This document shows, one piece after another, positions 10,152 through 21,755 of a stretch of 64,000 bases of DNA. Each line of letters begins with the position of its first letter. Within the stretch, counting starts at the first letter, position 1. The position numbers were made by a program, and so were the translations under genes. The notes under the pieces were generated by a model. That model had not been told where the DNA came from and made no database searches. It saw nothing but the letters and a program-made list of their open reading frames with translations. This stretch comes from Akkermansia massiliensis (GTDB lineage Bacteria; Verrucomicrobiota; Verrucomicrobiia; Verrucomicrobiales; Akkermansiaceae), in NCBI RefSeq assembly GCF_018847375.1, contig NZ_CP072036.1, positions 248,001 through 312,000 on the forward strand, given 5' to 3'.

Positions 10152-13100
10152 TCAGTCTTCTATCATCACGCGGAACCCCACGTTGTACACGGGCCGCCAG
10201 CCGGGATACCCCCAGCGCCAGGAGGACGTGGCCCGCCGGGGGCGGTCATACCAGGAACCGCCGCGCACGGCACGGGGAACGCGGGAGTCCAGGCTTTCAT
10301 TGCGCCCGTCCCCTTCCTTCCACGGGTAGGGCCTGTATTCGGAACGGGTCCATTCCGCGGCGTTTCCGATCATGTCGTACAGTCCGTAGGCATTCGGCTT
10401 GTAGCTCTTGACGGGGGCCAGATGAAGCTTCCCGTCATTATATTTTTCATCCCGCGGCACGAAGTCCCAGAAACGGTTGGGATTTTTAATCGGCTTGGGG
10501 TCCACGCCGGAGACGGCAAGCTCCTTCAGCGTCACATCCCCCAGGTTGGCGTATGCGGAGAAGTCCGCATCCCGTTCCCCGAAGAAGAAGTCCGTATCCG
10601 CGCCGCCCCTCGCCGCGTATTCCCACTGCGCTTCCGTGGGCAGCGTTACCTTTTTCCCCGTTTTCCCGGAAAGCCAGCGGCAGAATTCCATGGCCCTGGT
10701 CCACGGCACCCGGATGACCGGAAAACGCGGATCGGCGTCCATGTCGTAGCCGGGCCTCACCTGGTCCTTGTAGTGCATGTCGTACCATCCGTTGAGGTAT
10801 TCCGGGTCAAAGCGGCGGTATTGCTCCAGCGTCACTTCCGCCTCTCCCATCCAGAACGGTTGTTCAATCTCCACCGGGGAGGCGGGTTTTTCCGCCGGGG
10901 TTTCCCGTTCACTTCCCATCCTGAATTTTCCCGCGGGAATGCGGCGGAACGTCATGCTTACGCCACCCCCCAAATCCACGGACAGCGTTTCATTCCGCGG
11001 TTCCGGGACGGGCACGCTTTTTTCCCTGACGCTGGGGACAGACTTGCCGCCGTCAACGATGACGCCGCTGGCGTTTCTCCGGAACAGGGAGTCCTTCATC
11101 GTCACGTAATTCCGTTCCGCTCCGGAGAATTGCCTGTGCAGGTCATAGCGGCGTTTCAGCAATCCTTCATTGCGCTCTCCCGGCCATTCGCCCAGGTAGG
11201 GGGCGTTCATGTCCATCCACGTGACCAGGCGGTTCCAGTCCTCCTGCGGCATCTCCACGCCGTGGTGCCCCTTTTTAAGGAGCTGGTAAAGTTCCGACGT
11301 ATCCGCGAAGAACTCCGTGGGGGCCAGCCCCAGGTAGTTCCCTTCCGGCCCGTTGCGGCGCACGTAGGGGTGCAGGTTCCAGTACGCGACGGACCCGGGA
11401 GCGGGCGCACCCTTGACGGCCTCCAATGTCATGAAGTCCGGGACTCCCGCGCGGGCCTTGTCTTCCGCGGTGTGGCAGCGGACGCAGTGGCGGTCCAGCA
11501 CGGGCTGCACTTCATTCATGAAGGAGAAGGTGCGCGCCGGACCGTACCACGGGGTGATGGCGGCAGGCTTCTGCCGGGAGGCCATGACCGCCTTGGCGGG
11601 CGGAGCGTAGTTCTGCCGTTCATGGCAGCCGATGCAGCTTAACGTTTCCCCCGGCATGGCGGAAAACCAGCTCCGCATCAGCGCCAGGGCGCGCCCTTCC
11701 CCGTCCAGTACCTGGAGGGTCAGTGGCTGGTTGGCCGGAGCCGTAAAGATGGCGGAGCCGTCAGGATTCACGGGAACGGTGCCGTACAGCACCTTCAAGT
11801 CCCAGTTGCTTTCCATGCCCATGGCATAGTGGCTTCCGGTGTTGCGGGGGCTGTACTCGGACATGAAGACGCGCAGGGATTTTGCCACCCCCTTCGGCAC
11901 TCCGGCCATGGCGCGGCCCCGGTACACGTCGGAGATATAGACCGTGGCCGTCTTGCTCTCCGGCTTCACGCGGTCATGGAGCACGGGCGGCTTTTTGCGC
12001 GGGCGCAGCGGCGCGGGGTCCGCATAAATGAAATAGGAGGAAGCCGTGAGAGGAACGATGTTGTCGTACACGTCGCACCAGACCACATTGGTCACGCCCT
12101 GGTTGCCGGAAGGGGAGGAGACGGCCAGGAAGGTCTCCTCATTCAGCGGATACGGTTCCGCAAAATAGGGAGTTTTCAACCCCTCCACCAACTGGTCCCT
12201 GGTGACGTTTTCCACGGGTTTTCCGTAGCCCGGGATTTTCTGCACGGCGCCCTCCGTGGCGGTACGGCCCCGGTTCACGTCAAAGATGACCAGTTCCCCA
12301 AGCCGCTTGACACCATGGTGCCCGCTCACAATGCCCGCGAACATGCCCGGCCTGCCGGGAAGCGGGCGGGCGTTGAACAGGCTGTTGGGCCAGTAGGAGT
12401 TGGAGCCGTAGTATTCCTTCTGGTCGCTGCCGTCCGGATTCATGTGCATCAGCACGCGGCTGAAGTAGTGGGCGCTCTCCGTGTATTCCCAGCGCAGGAA
12501 CATCACGCGGCCGTCCGGCAGCATGGTGGGGAACCAGTTGTTATCCTGGTCAAAGGTGAGCCGCCGGGTCGTCTTCCTCTCCCGGTCGTAAAGGTGGATG
12601 TTCCCCACGTAGTCCACCCCGGTTACGCAGGGCACGCCCTGCATGCCGGAGGTGTTGACGAAGATGACGCGGCCGTCCGGCAGGTAGCAGGAGTTGTAGC
12701 TGTCCGTATCCGCCGGCATGTGGGCGGTGAGGGCTTCCGTTTTCCCGGTTTTCAGGTCCAGTTCAAAGACGTCCCAGGGCCTGTTTTCCTTCTTGCCGAA
12801 GCGGTTTCCGGTGAACATGAGCCTTTCCCCGGAAAAGTCCACTTCCAGATGCCCCATCCAGCGGTCGTCCCCCAGCAGCTGCGCCGCGGGGGAGGAAGAG
12901 GAGATGCCGTCAAATTTCACGATGCCGCTGCGGTATGTGCGGCCCGGACCCGGCATGCTGGAGATTCCCTGCCAGTTGGCCGGGCGGTCATGATTGAAGG
13001 AGCTTTTTCCGGACGGGTTGAAACGCCGCACGCTCACCCATTCCCGCAGGGAGTCCTGTTCCGGCAGGGATTCAATAAGGGCCTTTTTCCGCAATTCCAC

Positions 13101-13697
13101 CAGTTCACGCAATTGGTCCGCCTGCTCCGGCCCTGCCCGGTCCACCCACCGGTCCAGCGGCCCCAGCTTCTTCTCCCATTCATCCAGCCGGGACAGGAAA
13201 ATCTCAGCATCAGGGTACCGTTCCCCGTATTTTTCCCGGTTGCGTTTCACCGCGCGGCGGATGGCGGCCGCATCATAATAAGCCGCCAGTTTCTTCAGCC
13301 TGAGAAAACGGACTCTTTCCAGGATGGCTTCCTGATGCTTCATCAGGCCGTCCCAGGAAGAAACGGCTCCCACCCGCTCCGCCGGAACGGAAAGGATTTC
13401 CGCCAGTGCGGCCCCGGCTTTCTGCCCGTCCGGCCATGCCTGGAACACGGGAGCCAGCAGCGCCATCGCATCCCCGCAGTCATCCGCGGCAGACGGATCG
13501 GAAAGGGAAGATACATGTTCCGCCGTCCGCGCCCACACCTGCTGCATCCATTGGTTTCTTCCCTCTGCGGAGGCCGCGAGCGGGATTCCGGACAATTCCC
13601 GCAGCCAGGGCTGCAGTCCGGAAGCGTGGAGTATTCCGGCTCCCAGTACGGCACAGCCGCAGGAGAGAAGGCGCAGGATGGAACATGAGTCAAACAT
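10152..13697 (-). CDS. Hydrazine-synthase-alpha-like di-haem protein with C-terminal SUMF1 domain
   Basis: A 1181-residue secreted protein (leader MFDSCSILRLLSCGCAV to about 25). The middle resembles the family of hydrazine synthase alpha-like proteins found widely in planctomycetes and verrucomicrobia: TolB-like propeller strands (about 240-450, LPDGRVIFVNTSG, LPDGRVMFLRW) followed by two haem-attachment motifs, CIGCH (about 687) and CVRCH (about 737). From about residue 900 a formylglycine-generating-enzyme/SUMF1 fold follows (IPAGKFRMGSE, LPTEAQWEYAARGG, YDMIGNAAEW, RGGSW). The two catalytic cysteines of true formylglycine enzymes are absent. An in-frame ATG at 13745 exists, but the start at 13697 gives a proper signal peptide. 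It is the first gene of the cluster. Confidence 0.75.
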   Translation of the reverse strand: MFDSCSILRLLSCGCAVLGAGILHASGLQPWLRELSGIPLAASAEGRNQWMQQVWARTAEHVSSLSDPSAADDCGDAMALLAPVFQAWPDGQKAGAALAEILSVPAERVGAVSSWDGLMKHQEAILERVRFLRLKKLAAYYDAAAIRRAVKRNREKYGERYPDAEIFLSRLDEWEKKLGPLDRWVDRAGPEQADQLRELVELRKKALIESLPEQDSLREWVSVRRFNPSGKSSFNHDRPANWQGISSMPGPGRTYRSGIVKFDGISSSSPAAQLLGDDRWMGHLEVDFSGERLMFTGNRFGKKENRPWDVFELDLKTGKTEALTAHMPADTDSYNSCYLPDGRVIFVNTSGMQGVPCVTGVDYVGNIHLYDRERKTTRRLTFDQDNNWFPTMLPDGRVMFLRWEYTESAHYFSRVLMHMNPDGSDQKEYYGSNSYWPNSLFNARPLPGRPGMFAGIVSGHHGVKRLGELVIFDVNRGRTATEGAVQKIPGYGKPVENVTRDQLVEGLKTPYFAEPYPLNEETFLAVSSPSGNQGVTNVVWCDVYDNIVPLTASSYFIYADPAPLRPRKKPPVLHDRVKPESKTATVYISDVYRGRAMAGVPKGVAKSLRVFMSEYSPRNTGSHYAMGMESNWDLKVLYGTVPVNPDGSAIFTAPANQPLTLQVLDGEGRALALMRSWFSAMPGETLSCIGCHERQNYAPPAKAVMASRQKPAAITPWYGPARTFSFMNEVQPVLDRHCVRCHTAEDKARAGVPDFMTLEAVKGAPAPGSVAYWNLHPYVRRNGPEGNYLGLAPTEFFADTSELYQLLKKGHHGVEMPQEDWNRLVTWMDMNAPYLGEWPGERNEGLLKRRYDLHRQFSGAERNYVTMKDSLFRRNASGVIVDGGKSVPSVREKSVPVPEPRNETLSVDLGGGVSMTFRRIPAGKFRMGSERETPAEKPASPVEIEQPFWMGEAEVTLEQYRRFDPEYLNGWYDMHYKDQVRPGYDMDADPRFPVIRVPWTRAMEFCRWLSGKTGKKVTLPTEAQWEYAARGGADTDFFFGERDADFSAYANLGDVTLKELAVSGVDPKPIKNPNRFWDFVPRDEKYNDGKLHLAPVKSYKPNAYGLYDMIGNAAEWTRSEYRPYPWKEGDGRNESLDSRVPRAVRGGSWYDRPRRATSSWRWGYPGWRPVYNVGFRVMIED

Positions 13698-14136
13698 GGC
13701 GTACAGTTTTACACTAGTACGCAGGAGAAATTCTTTTTCATTCAACGGGAATTTCCGTACCGATTAATTTTCTGCCTAATCAGCAGAGGGTGAATCCATC
13801 ATTTAATCCCTCCGGGCTCTCAATTCCGGAATTCAATATCTGATTTTAAGGGAAGGAGGTTGTGGAAAAACGGCTCAGGCAGAAAGCGGCATGGGGAATC
13901 CTGCCGTCCTCCATGCCCAGGATTTTTTTCATGGCAGGCCCGGACTCACTCCCCCATTGCTCCAACTGCCTGACGACGGGAATTAACGTCTTCCCGGACA
14001 GGGAACGGGAGAATGAGCAGCGGCATTTCTCCGTTCATCCCCGGCATCCGGGAAAAACAAGCGCCGGAGAAAGAGGGAACAGCCGTTTGCCTTTCTTCCG
14101 GCGGCCTTGTTGTTACATTCCTGCGGAATAGGAAGT
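13698..14136. other. Intergenic region, no supported gene
   Basis: About 440 bp between two minus-strand genes. It holds a perfect 12-bp palindrome AATTCCGGAATT near 13830 and, just before 13862 on the plus strand, a purine run GGGAAGGAGG that resembles a strong Shine-Dalgarno. The 89-codon plus-strand frame behind it has no recognisable protein character. The promoter of the minus-strand haem/SUMF1 gene should lie here, but I cannot place it with confidence. Confidence 0.4.
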
Positions 14137-15408
14137 TCAGGAATCTTCCAGCGTGCGGGGGCGCAGCAGGTACACCTTGTCCCGGCGGCGCACCTGTTCC
14201 GGAACCGCCAGATAGACGGTTTCCCCTTTTTGAGCGGCGTCCACGGGTTCCATTCCCGCCGGCGTCTCCCGCCGCATGGATTCCACTTCCACGCGGACGG
14301 CTCCCGTGGTGGGGCCTGCAATGAGGATGGTCTGCCCCGCGGACAAGCCGCCGGCTTCCAGATAAAGGGCCGCCACCCCGTTCTTCTTATAAAAGTTTTC
14401 CACCTTGGCAATGTGGATTTTCAGCAGGGCGGCGCGGCTGTTGGCGGAACCGCTCCATTCCCCCCATTTCACGCCCAGGTAATACCCGCCCTGCCAGAAT
14501 CCGCGGTTGAAGACGGATTCCAGCCGTTCCATCCACGCTTCCGTCCTGTCCGCGGAAAAGGTGCCGTCCAGGCATGCCTGGGCGGCTTCACGGTACACGG
14601 AGGTGACCGTTCTGACGTAATCCGAGGAGCGGCCGCGCCCCTCCAGCTTCAGCACGGAGACGCCCGCGTCCAGAAGCTGGTCCAGCACCGGAACGGTGCA
14701 CAGGTCCCGGGGGGACATCACGTATTTGTTGTCTATCACCAGTTCATTGCCCGTTTCCTCATCCGTCACGCGGTAGGCGCGGCGGCAGTTCTGGAAGCAG
14801 GCGCCCCGGTTGGCGGAAGAGTTGTAAGCCGCCAGGCTCATGTGGCATTTGCCGGACACGGCCACGCACAGCGCCCCGTGGGCAAAGATTTCCACCCGGA
14901 GCAGTTCCCCGGAGGGGCCCCTCACGTCCTCCTTCCGGATGGATTCAATGATGTGCCGGATTTGCGCCAGGGTGAGTTCCCGTGCCAGCACCACCACATC
15001 CGCGTACTGCGCGTAGAACCTGACGGAGGCCATGTTGCAGACGTTGGCCTGCACGGACATGTGGACTTCCAGCCCGATGGAGCGGGCATGGGCGATTACC
15101 GCCAGGTCGGAGGCGATGACGGCGTCCACTCCGGCCTTCCGGGCGGCGGCGCACAGGGCCTGCACCGCCTCCAGCTCTTCATCATACACGATGATGTTCA
15201 GCGTCAGGTAGGCCTTAGCCCCCGCCTCATGGCAGCGGGCCACGATTTCCGGCAGGTCTTCCTCTGAAAAGTTGGCCGTGGCCCGGGAACGCATGTTCAG
15301 CTTCCCCACGCCGAAGTAGACGGAGTCCGCCCCGCCCTGCAACGCAGCGGCCAGGGATTCAAACGACCCCGCCGGGGCCATGATTTCTATCCGGGATTGA
15401 ACGGGCAT
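14137..15408 (-). CDS. U32-family protein (peptidase/RNA-hydroxylation type)
   Basis: A 423-residue cytoplasmic protein of the U32 family, whose characterised members (TrhP, RlhA, UbiU types) are iron-sulphur proteins that hydroxylate RNA or ubiquinone rather than classical proteases. Family features are the N-terminal IMAPAGSFESL, GADSVYFG and NMRSRA, followed by the cysteine region SGKCHMSL ... NRGACFQNCRRAY. The frame extends upstream to 15504, but that overlaps the preceding gene; the ATG at 15408 leaves an 11-bp gap and puts the first beta strand at the N-terminus. It probably forms a transcription unit with the LUD gene. Which RNA it modifies is not predictable here. Confidence 0.8.
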   Translation of the reverse strand: MPVQSRIEIMAPAGSFESLAAALQGGADSVYFGVGKLNMRSRATANFSEEDLPEIVARCHEAGAKAYLTLNIIVYDEELEAVQALCAAARKAGVDAVIASDLAVIAHARSIGLEVHMSVQANVCNMASVRFYAQYADVVVLARELTLAQIRHIIESIRKEDVRGPSGELLRVEIFAHGALCVAVSGKCHMSLAAYNSSANRGACFQNCRRAYRVTDEETGNELVIDNKYVMSPRDLCTVPVLDQLLDAGVSVLKLEGRGRSSDYVRTVTSVYREAAQACLDGTFSADRTEAWMERLESVFNRGFWQGGYYLGVKWGEWSGSANSRAALLKIHIAKVENFYKKNGVAALYLEAGGLSAGQTILIAGPTTGAVRVEVESMRRETPAGMEPVDAAQKGETVYLAVPEQVRRRDKVYLLRPRTLEDS

Positions 15409-15419
15409 GGCAGAACGGC

Positions 15420-16052
15420 TCAGAGTCCTCCGGATTCCTCCGTCAGGATGACGGTGATCCTTCCCTTGGGGAAGCATTTGACGATGGACATGTGGATGTT
15501 GCACAGGCGGTCCGGAGAGTTGCAGTCCGCACAGACTCCCGTGTACATGCAGGGCGTCTTGAAGTCTTCATGGCGTTTGGCATTCAGCGGGGCGATGCGG
15601 CGGATGCGTTCCCGCGCCTCCTCCGGCGTTCCCACCAGCTTGTTGGCCCCGGCCAGCAGAATGACGTGCCGGGGGCCGAACGCTACGGGTGCCACGCGGT
15701 TGCCCACCATGTCCACCCAGTGCAGGGTTCCCTTCATGCTGACGGCGTTGACGCCGGTCAGGAAGAGGTCCGCCGTCATGCCGCGGCGGCGGATTTCCCA
15801 TTTTTCCTCCCGGTCCATGTCCGGAAGAAAGCCGTCATAAAACTGAATGTCCGGATTGGCCCGCAGGTCGTCAAGAATCCCCGTGGCCTTCAAGGTCATG
15901 GAGTCCCCGTAGGAGGCGGACGCCGGGTGAAGCTCCCGTACCAGGCCGCGCATCACGCCTGCGGCTTCCTTCAGGCCCGGAACTACAAAGCTTCTGAATC
16001 CGCGCCGTTCCAGGCGTTCGGCGCACTTTTGCAGGGAAAGGGTTTCTTCCAT
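15420..16052 (-). CDS. LUD-domain (DUF162, LutC/YkgG-like) protein
   Basis: About 210 residues. The central part has LUD-fold signatures (ASYGDSMTLKATG, DLFLTGVNAVSMKGTL, DMVGNRVAPVAFGP, ILLAGANKLV). The C-terminus carries a cysteine cluster C-x5-C-x2-C-x6-C (TGVCADCNSPDRLC), seen in a subgroup of the family and suggesting a metal or Fe-S site. LUD proteins act in lactate-utilisation-type oxidoreductase complexes, but this single-gene form is uncharacterised. The ATG at 16052 was chosen because the upstream extension would start inside the gyrA terminator hairpin. It is followed 11 bp later by the U32 gene. Confidence 0.7.
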   Translation of the reverse strand: MEETLSLQKCAERLERRGFRSFVVPGLKEAAGVMRGLVRELHPASASYGDSMTLKATGILDDLRANPDIQFYDGFLPDMDREEKWEIRRRGMTADLFLTGVNAVSMKGTLHWVDMVGNRVAPVAFGPRHVILLAGANKLVGTPEEARERIRRIAPLNAKRHEDFKTPCMYTGVCADCNSPDRLCNIHMSIVKCFPKGRITVILTEESGGL

Positions 16053-16068
16053 AAAAAAGGCGGATGAA

Positions 16069-16103
16069 GAACCCCGCTCCGGCATGATTCCGGAGCGGGG
16101 TTC
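16069..16103 (-). terminator. Intrinsic terminator after gyrA
   Basis: A perfect 14-bp stem (16069-16082 with 16090-16103) around a 7-nt loop, lying directly after the gyrA stop. Read on the minus strand it is followed by a U-rich stretch ending in six T. The run of T overlaps the region just ahead of the LUD gene start, so readthrough would be needed to express that gene from the gyrA promoter. Confidence 0.85.
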
Positions 16104-16112
16104 CTTGAGTTT

Positions 16113-18735
16113 TTATTCTTCCGCAGGGGCTTCCGCTTCACCGGAATCTTCCCCGGCCTCCGCGTCTTCCGCTCCCTCCGCACCTTCCTCGTCTTCATCA
16201 TCCGGAATGACGATGGAGATGTCCTGGATGGCTTCGCCGTCGTTCAGCGTCATGAGCTTCACGCCCTGGGTGGCGCGGCCCGTTTCGCGCACGGTGGCTA
16301 CCTTGATGCGGACGGACTGCCCCGCCGTGGTCATGAGCATCAGTTCATCCTCCTCGGAAACGACCGTGGCGGATACCACCTTCCCGGTCTTGTCCGTGCA
16401 GTTCATGGTCTTGATGCCGGTGCCGCCGCGGCCCTGCGTGCGGTATTCGTCAAAGGAGGTGCGCTTGCCAAGGCCGTTTTCAGAGGCCACCAGCAGGGTT
16501 TTCTGCGGGTCCACAATGGCAAGGGCCACCACGTAGTCTCCCTCGCGCGGACGGATGCCGCGCACGCCGATGGTGTTGCGGCCCTGGGTGCGGAGGGCTT
16601 CCTCCGGGAAGCGGATGCTCATGCCGTCATGCGTGACGAGCACGATTTCATTTTCCCCGGTGGTGAGTTCAGCGTTTACCAGGGTGTTGCCTTCCTCCAG
16701 GTTGATGGCGATGATGCCGGCCTTGCGGTAGTTGACAAAGTCGTTCAGGCTGGTTTTCTTCACCGTGCCGTCCTTCGTCGCGAAGACCACGTTGCCGCTG
16801 CCTTCCGCAAAGGTGATGTCATTGCCTTTTTCATCCACCCGGCGTTCCAGGCGCAGGATGGCGGCGATGGCTTCCTCCGGCTGGAGGTCCAGCAGGTTCT
16901 TGATGTTGCGGCCCTGCGCACTGCGTGCGGCTTCGTCAATTTCATACACGCGGTCCACGTACACGCGCCCGGTGTTCGTGAAGAACATCAGGTAGTCATG
17001 GTTTTGGGCGGCGAAGAGGTGCTCGATGAAGTCCGCCTCCGCATCCTTTCTGGCCCCCTTGGTGGTGGCGGCCTTCACGCCCTTGCCCCCACGGGCCTGC
17101 ACGCGGTATTCCGCGGAGTTGGTGCGCTTGATGTAGCCGCTGTGCGTGATGGTGACGATCATCGTGTCGTTCGGGATCAGGTCTTCAATGGCCATGTCCC
17201 CGGAGAAGGGAATGATGCGCGTGACGCGCGGCGTGGCGTACTTGTCCTTGATGGCCATGAGTTCATCCTTCACGATTCCCAGCACGCGGGATTCGTTCGC
17301 CAGGATGTCCAGATAGTCCTTGATCCGGACCAGCAGTTCCGCGTATTCCCCGGAAATCTTGTCGTTTTCCAGAGCGGTGAGCTGGTACAGGCGCAGGTCC
17401 AGGATGGAGTTTACCTGGCGTTCCGTAAAGATGTAGCGGTCCCCCTGCACGGAGGCCTGGGAACGGATCAGGATGCCCAGGCTTTCCGCCGTCTGCGTGG
17501 AGAAGGTGTAGTTCTGGAGGCGTTCGCGGGCTTCCTCCCTGTTCTTGGAGTCGCGGATGATGGTGATGAAGTCATCCATGTGGTGAAGGGCCAGCAGGAA
17601 GGCTTCCAGGCGTTCGGCGTCCTTTTCCGCATCCCCCAGCAGGTAGCGCGTGCGGCGCACGACCACCTCCCGGCGGTGCTCGATGTAGAAGTTGATGGCG
17701 TCCAGCATCGCGAGCGTCTTGGGGCGGTTGTCGTGAATCGCCAGCATGTTCACCGCAAAGGAGGTTTCCATGGAGGTGAGCTTGTAAAGCTGGTTCATGA
17801 CCACCTGCGGGCGGGCGTCCCGCTTGAGCTCGATTTCAATGCAGGTTTTCTCGTCGGAAAGGTCGCGGATGCCGGAAATGTCCGTCAGGATCTTGTCCTT
17901 GTACAGTTCCGCGATGCGTTCCTGGAGGGCGGCGCGGTTCACGCCGTACGGCACTTCACGGATGATGAGGAGGTCCTTGCCGGAGTCCGTCATTTCCATG
18001 TCTATCTTCCCGCGGATGCGCACGGAGCCGCGCCCGGTGCGGAAGTAGTTGTCAATGCCGGAAAAGCCCAGCACGTCGCCCCCGGTGGGGAAGTCCGGTC
18101 CCTTGATGTACTGGCGCAGTTCATCCACCGTCATGAGCGGGTTGTCAATCACGGCGCAGATGCCGTCCACCACTTCCCCCAGGTTGTGCGGGGGCATGTT
18201 GGTTGCCATCCCCACGGCAATGCCCGTGCCGCCGTTGACCAACAGGTTCGGGAAGGCGGAGGGAAACACGGTGGGTTCCGTGTGCTCGTTGTCGTACGTG
18301 GGAACAAAGTCCACGGTGTCCTTGTCCAGGTCCGCCATCAGGGCCACGCCCATGCCGGAGAGCTTGGCTTCCGTGTATCGGGCGGCAGCGGGGGGGGTCC
18401 CCGTCCGGCGTGCCGAAGTTGCCCTGCCCGATGACGAGGATGTCCCGCATGGACCAGTCCTGGGCCATGTTCACCAGGGTGCCGTAAATGGCGGCGTCCC
18501 CGTGCGGGTGGTAGTTACCCATGGTGTCACCCACGATTTTGGAGCATTTGCGGGTCTTCCCGCCGGGGGACAGGTTCAGTTCCTTCATGGCGTACAGGAT
18601 ACGCCTCTGGGAGGGCTTGAGGCCGTCTCTCACGTCCGGCAGGGCGCGGGAGATGATGACGGACATGGAGTAGTCCAGGAAAGAAGTGGAGAGCTCGCTG
18701 GCTACGTCCACCGGTTTGATTCTATTGTTTTCCAT
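16113..18735 (-). CDS. gyrA: DNA gyrase subunit A, interrupted by a one-base frameshift
   Basis: Breakage-reunion subunit of gyrase. The N-terminal part (18735 down to about 18398) reads normally through [14 protein letters not shown] and [12 protein letters not shown] run of eight C on the coding strand (18390-18397), where the protein needs seven, shifts the frame. The sequence resumes in the neighbouring frame as [14 protein letters not shown] and continues to the end, including catalytic Tyr (about 120) and a C-terminal domain with a GyrA-box-like QARGGKG. Reconstructed length is about 873 residues, normal for GyrA. Other signatures are [19 protein letters not shown] and an acidic tail. 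gyrB lies 23 bp upstream. Because the gene is essential, a sequencing or assembly error is the likeliest explanation. Confidence 0.9.
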
Positions 18736-18758
18736 GGTTCTGGGAGAAAGTGTAGGAA

Positions 18759-21354
<2,596 letters not shown>

Positions 21355-21561
21355 GACTAATGTTAGAAAGCGCGCGTGCGCGTGTGGGGGCTACCTCCGC
21401 AAAAACCCGCTGTAATCGCATAAAAACAGGCCTATTTCTCGCCGCCCGGTTTTTTCTGACATCAGATAGCGGACAAGGGGGTGCAGGAGCATTCTGCGCG
21501 GTTTTATAGAATTGGAAGGGACGTTCCGTGCGGAGGGCGGAGAGCGGCGCGGGGAGAGTTG

Positions 21562-21597
21562 TGGACAGAATGGACTTCATGGACAGGATGGACACCA
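21562..21597. repeat. Four-copy 9-bp tandem repeat
   Basis: Four consecutive 9-mers of the form TGGACnnnA (TGGACAGAA, TGGACTTCA, TGGACAGGA, TGGACACCA) in the intergenic region. The first five bases are invariant. There is no evidence that it is translated. Confidence 0.75.
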
Positions 21598-21673
21598 TTT
21601 TCTTTCTCCTCCTCTGTCCTTCCCATCCACACGGTCTATTACTCCGGAGGACGCCGTTTCCTTACACAGCAGG

Positions 21674-21699
21674 GCCGTTCCGGACAATGCCGGAACGGC
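21674..21699 (-). terminator. Stem-loop downstream of the autotransporter
   Basis: Perfect 10-bp stem GCCGTTCCGG/CCGGAACGGC with a 6-nt loop, about 55 bp past the autotransporter stop. No clear T tract follows on the minus strand, so termination activity is likely but not certain. The stem shares the core GCCGTTCC/GGAACGGC with the terminators at 31196 and 38239. Confidence 0.6.
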
Positions 21700-21755
21700 T
21701 CTGGCGGTGCGGAGAGCGGATGATCTCCACTCTCCTCTCTTAACTCTCAACTCTC

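Larger units (their letters stand above)
21355..21755. other. Intergenic region between gyrB and the autotransporter 3' end
   Basis: About 400 bp with no supported gene. It contains a short tandem repeat (21562-21597), a 10-bp stem-loop (21674-21699) and purine-rich segments such as GCGGAGAGCGG that occur twice in variant form. The short open frames here have no protein-like character. Confidence 0.5.

Noticed and set aside
13862..14131. 89-codon plus-strand frame (GTG start) behind a strong GGAAGGAGG purine run
   Set aside because: Its translation has no protein-like pattern, the SD-like run would be exceptional for this genome, and spacing to the start codon is only two bases.
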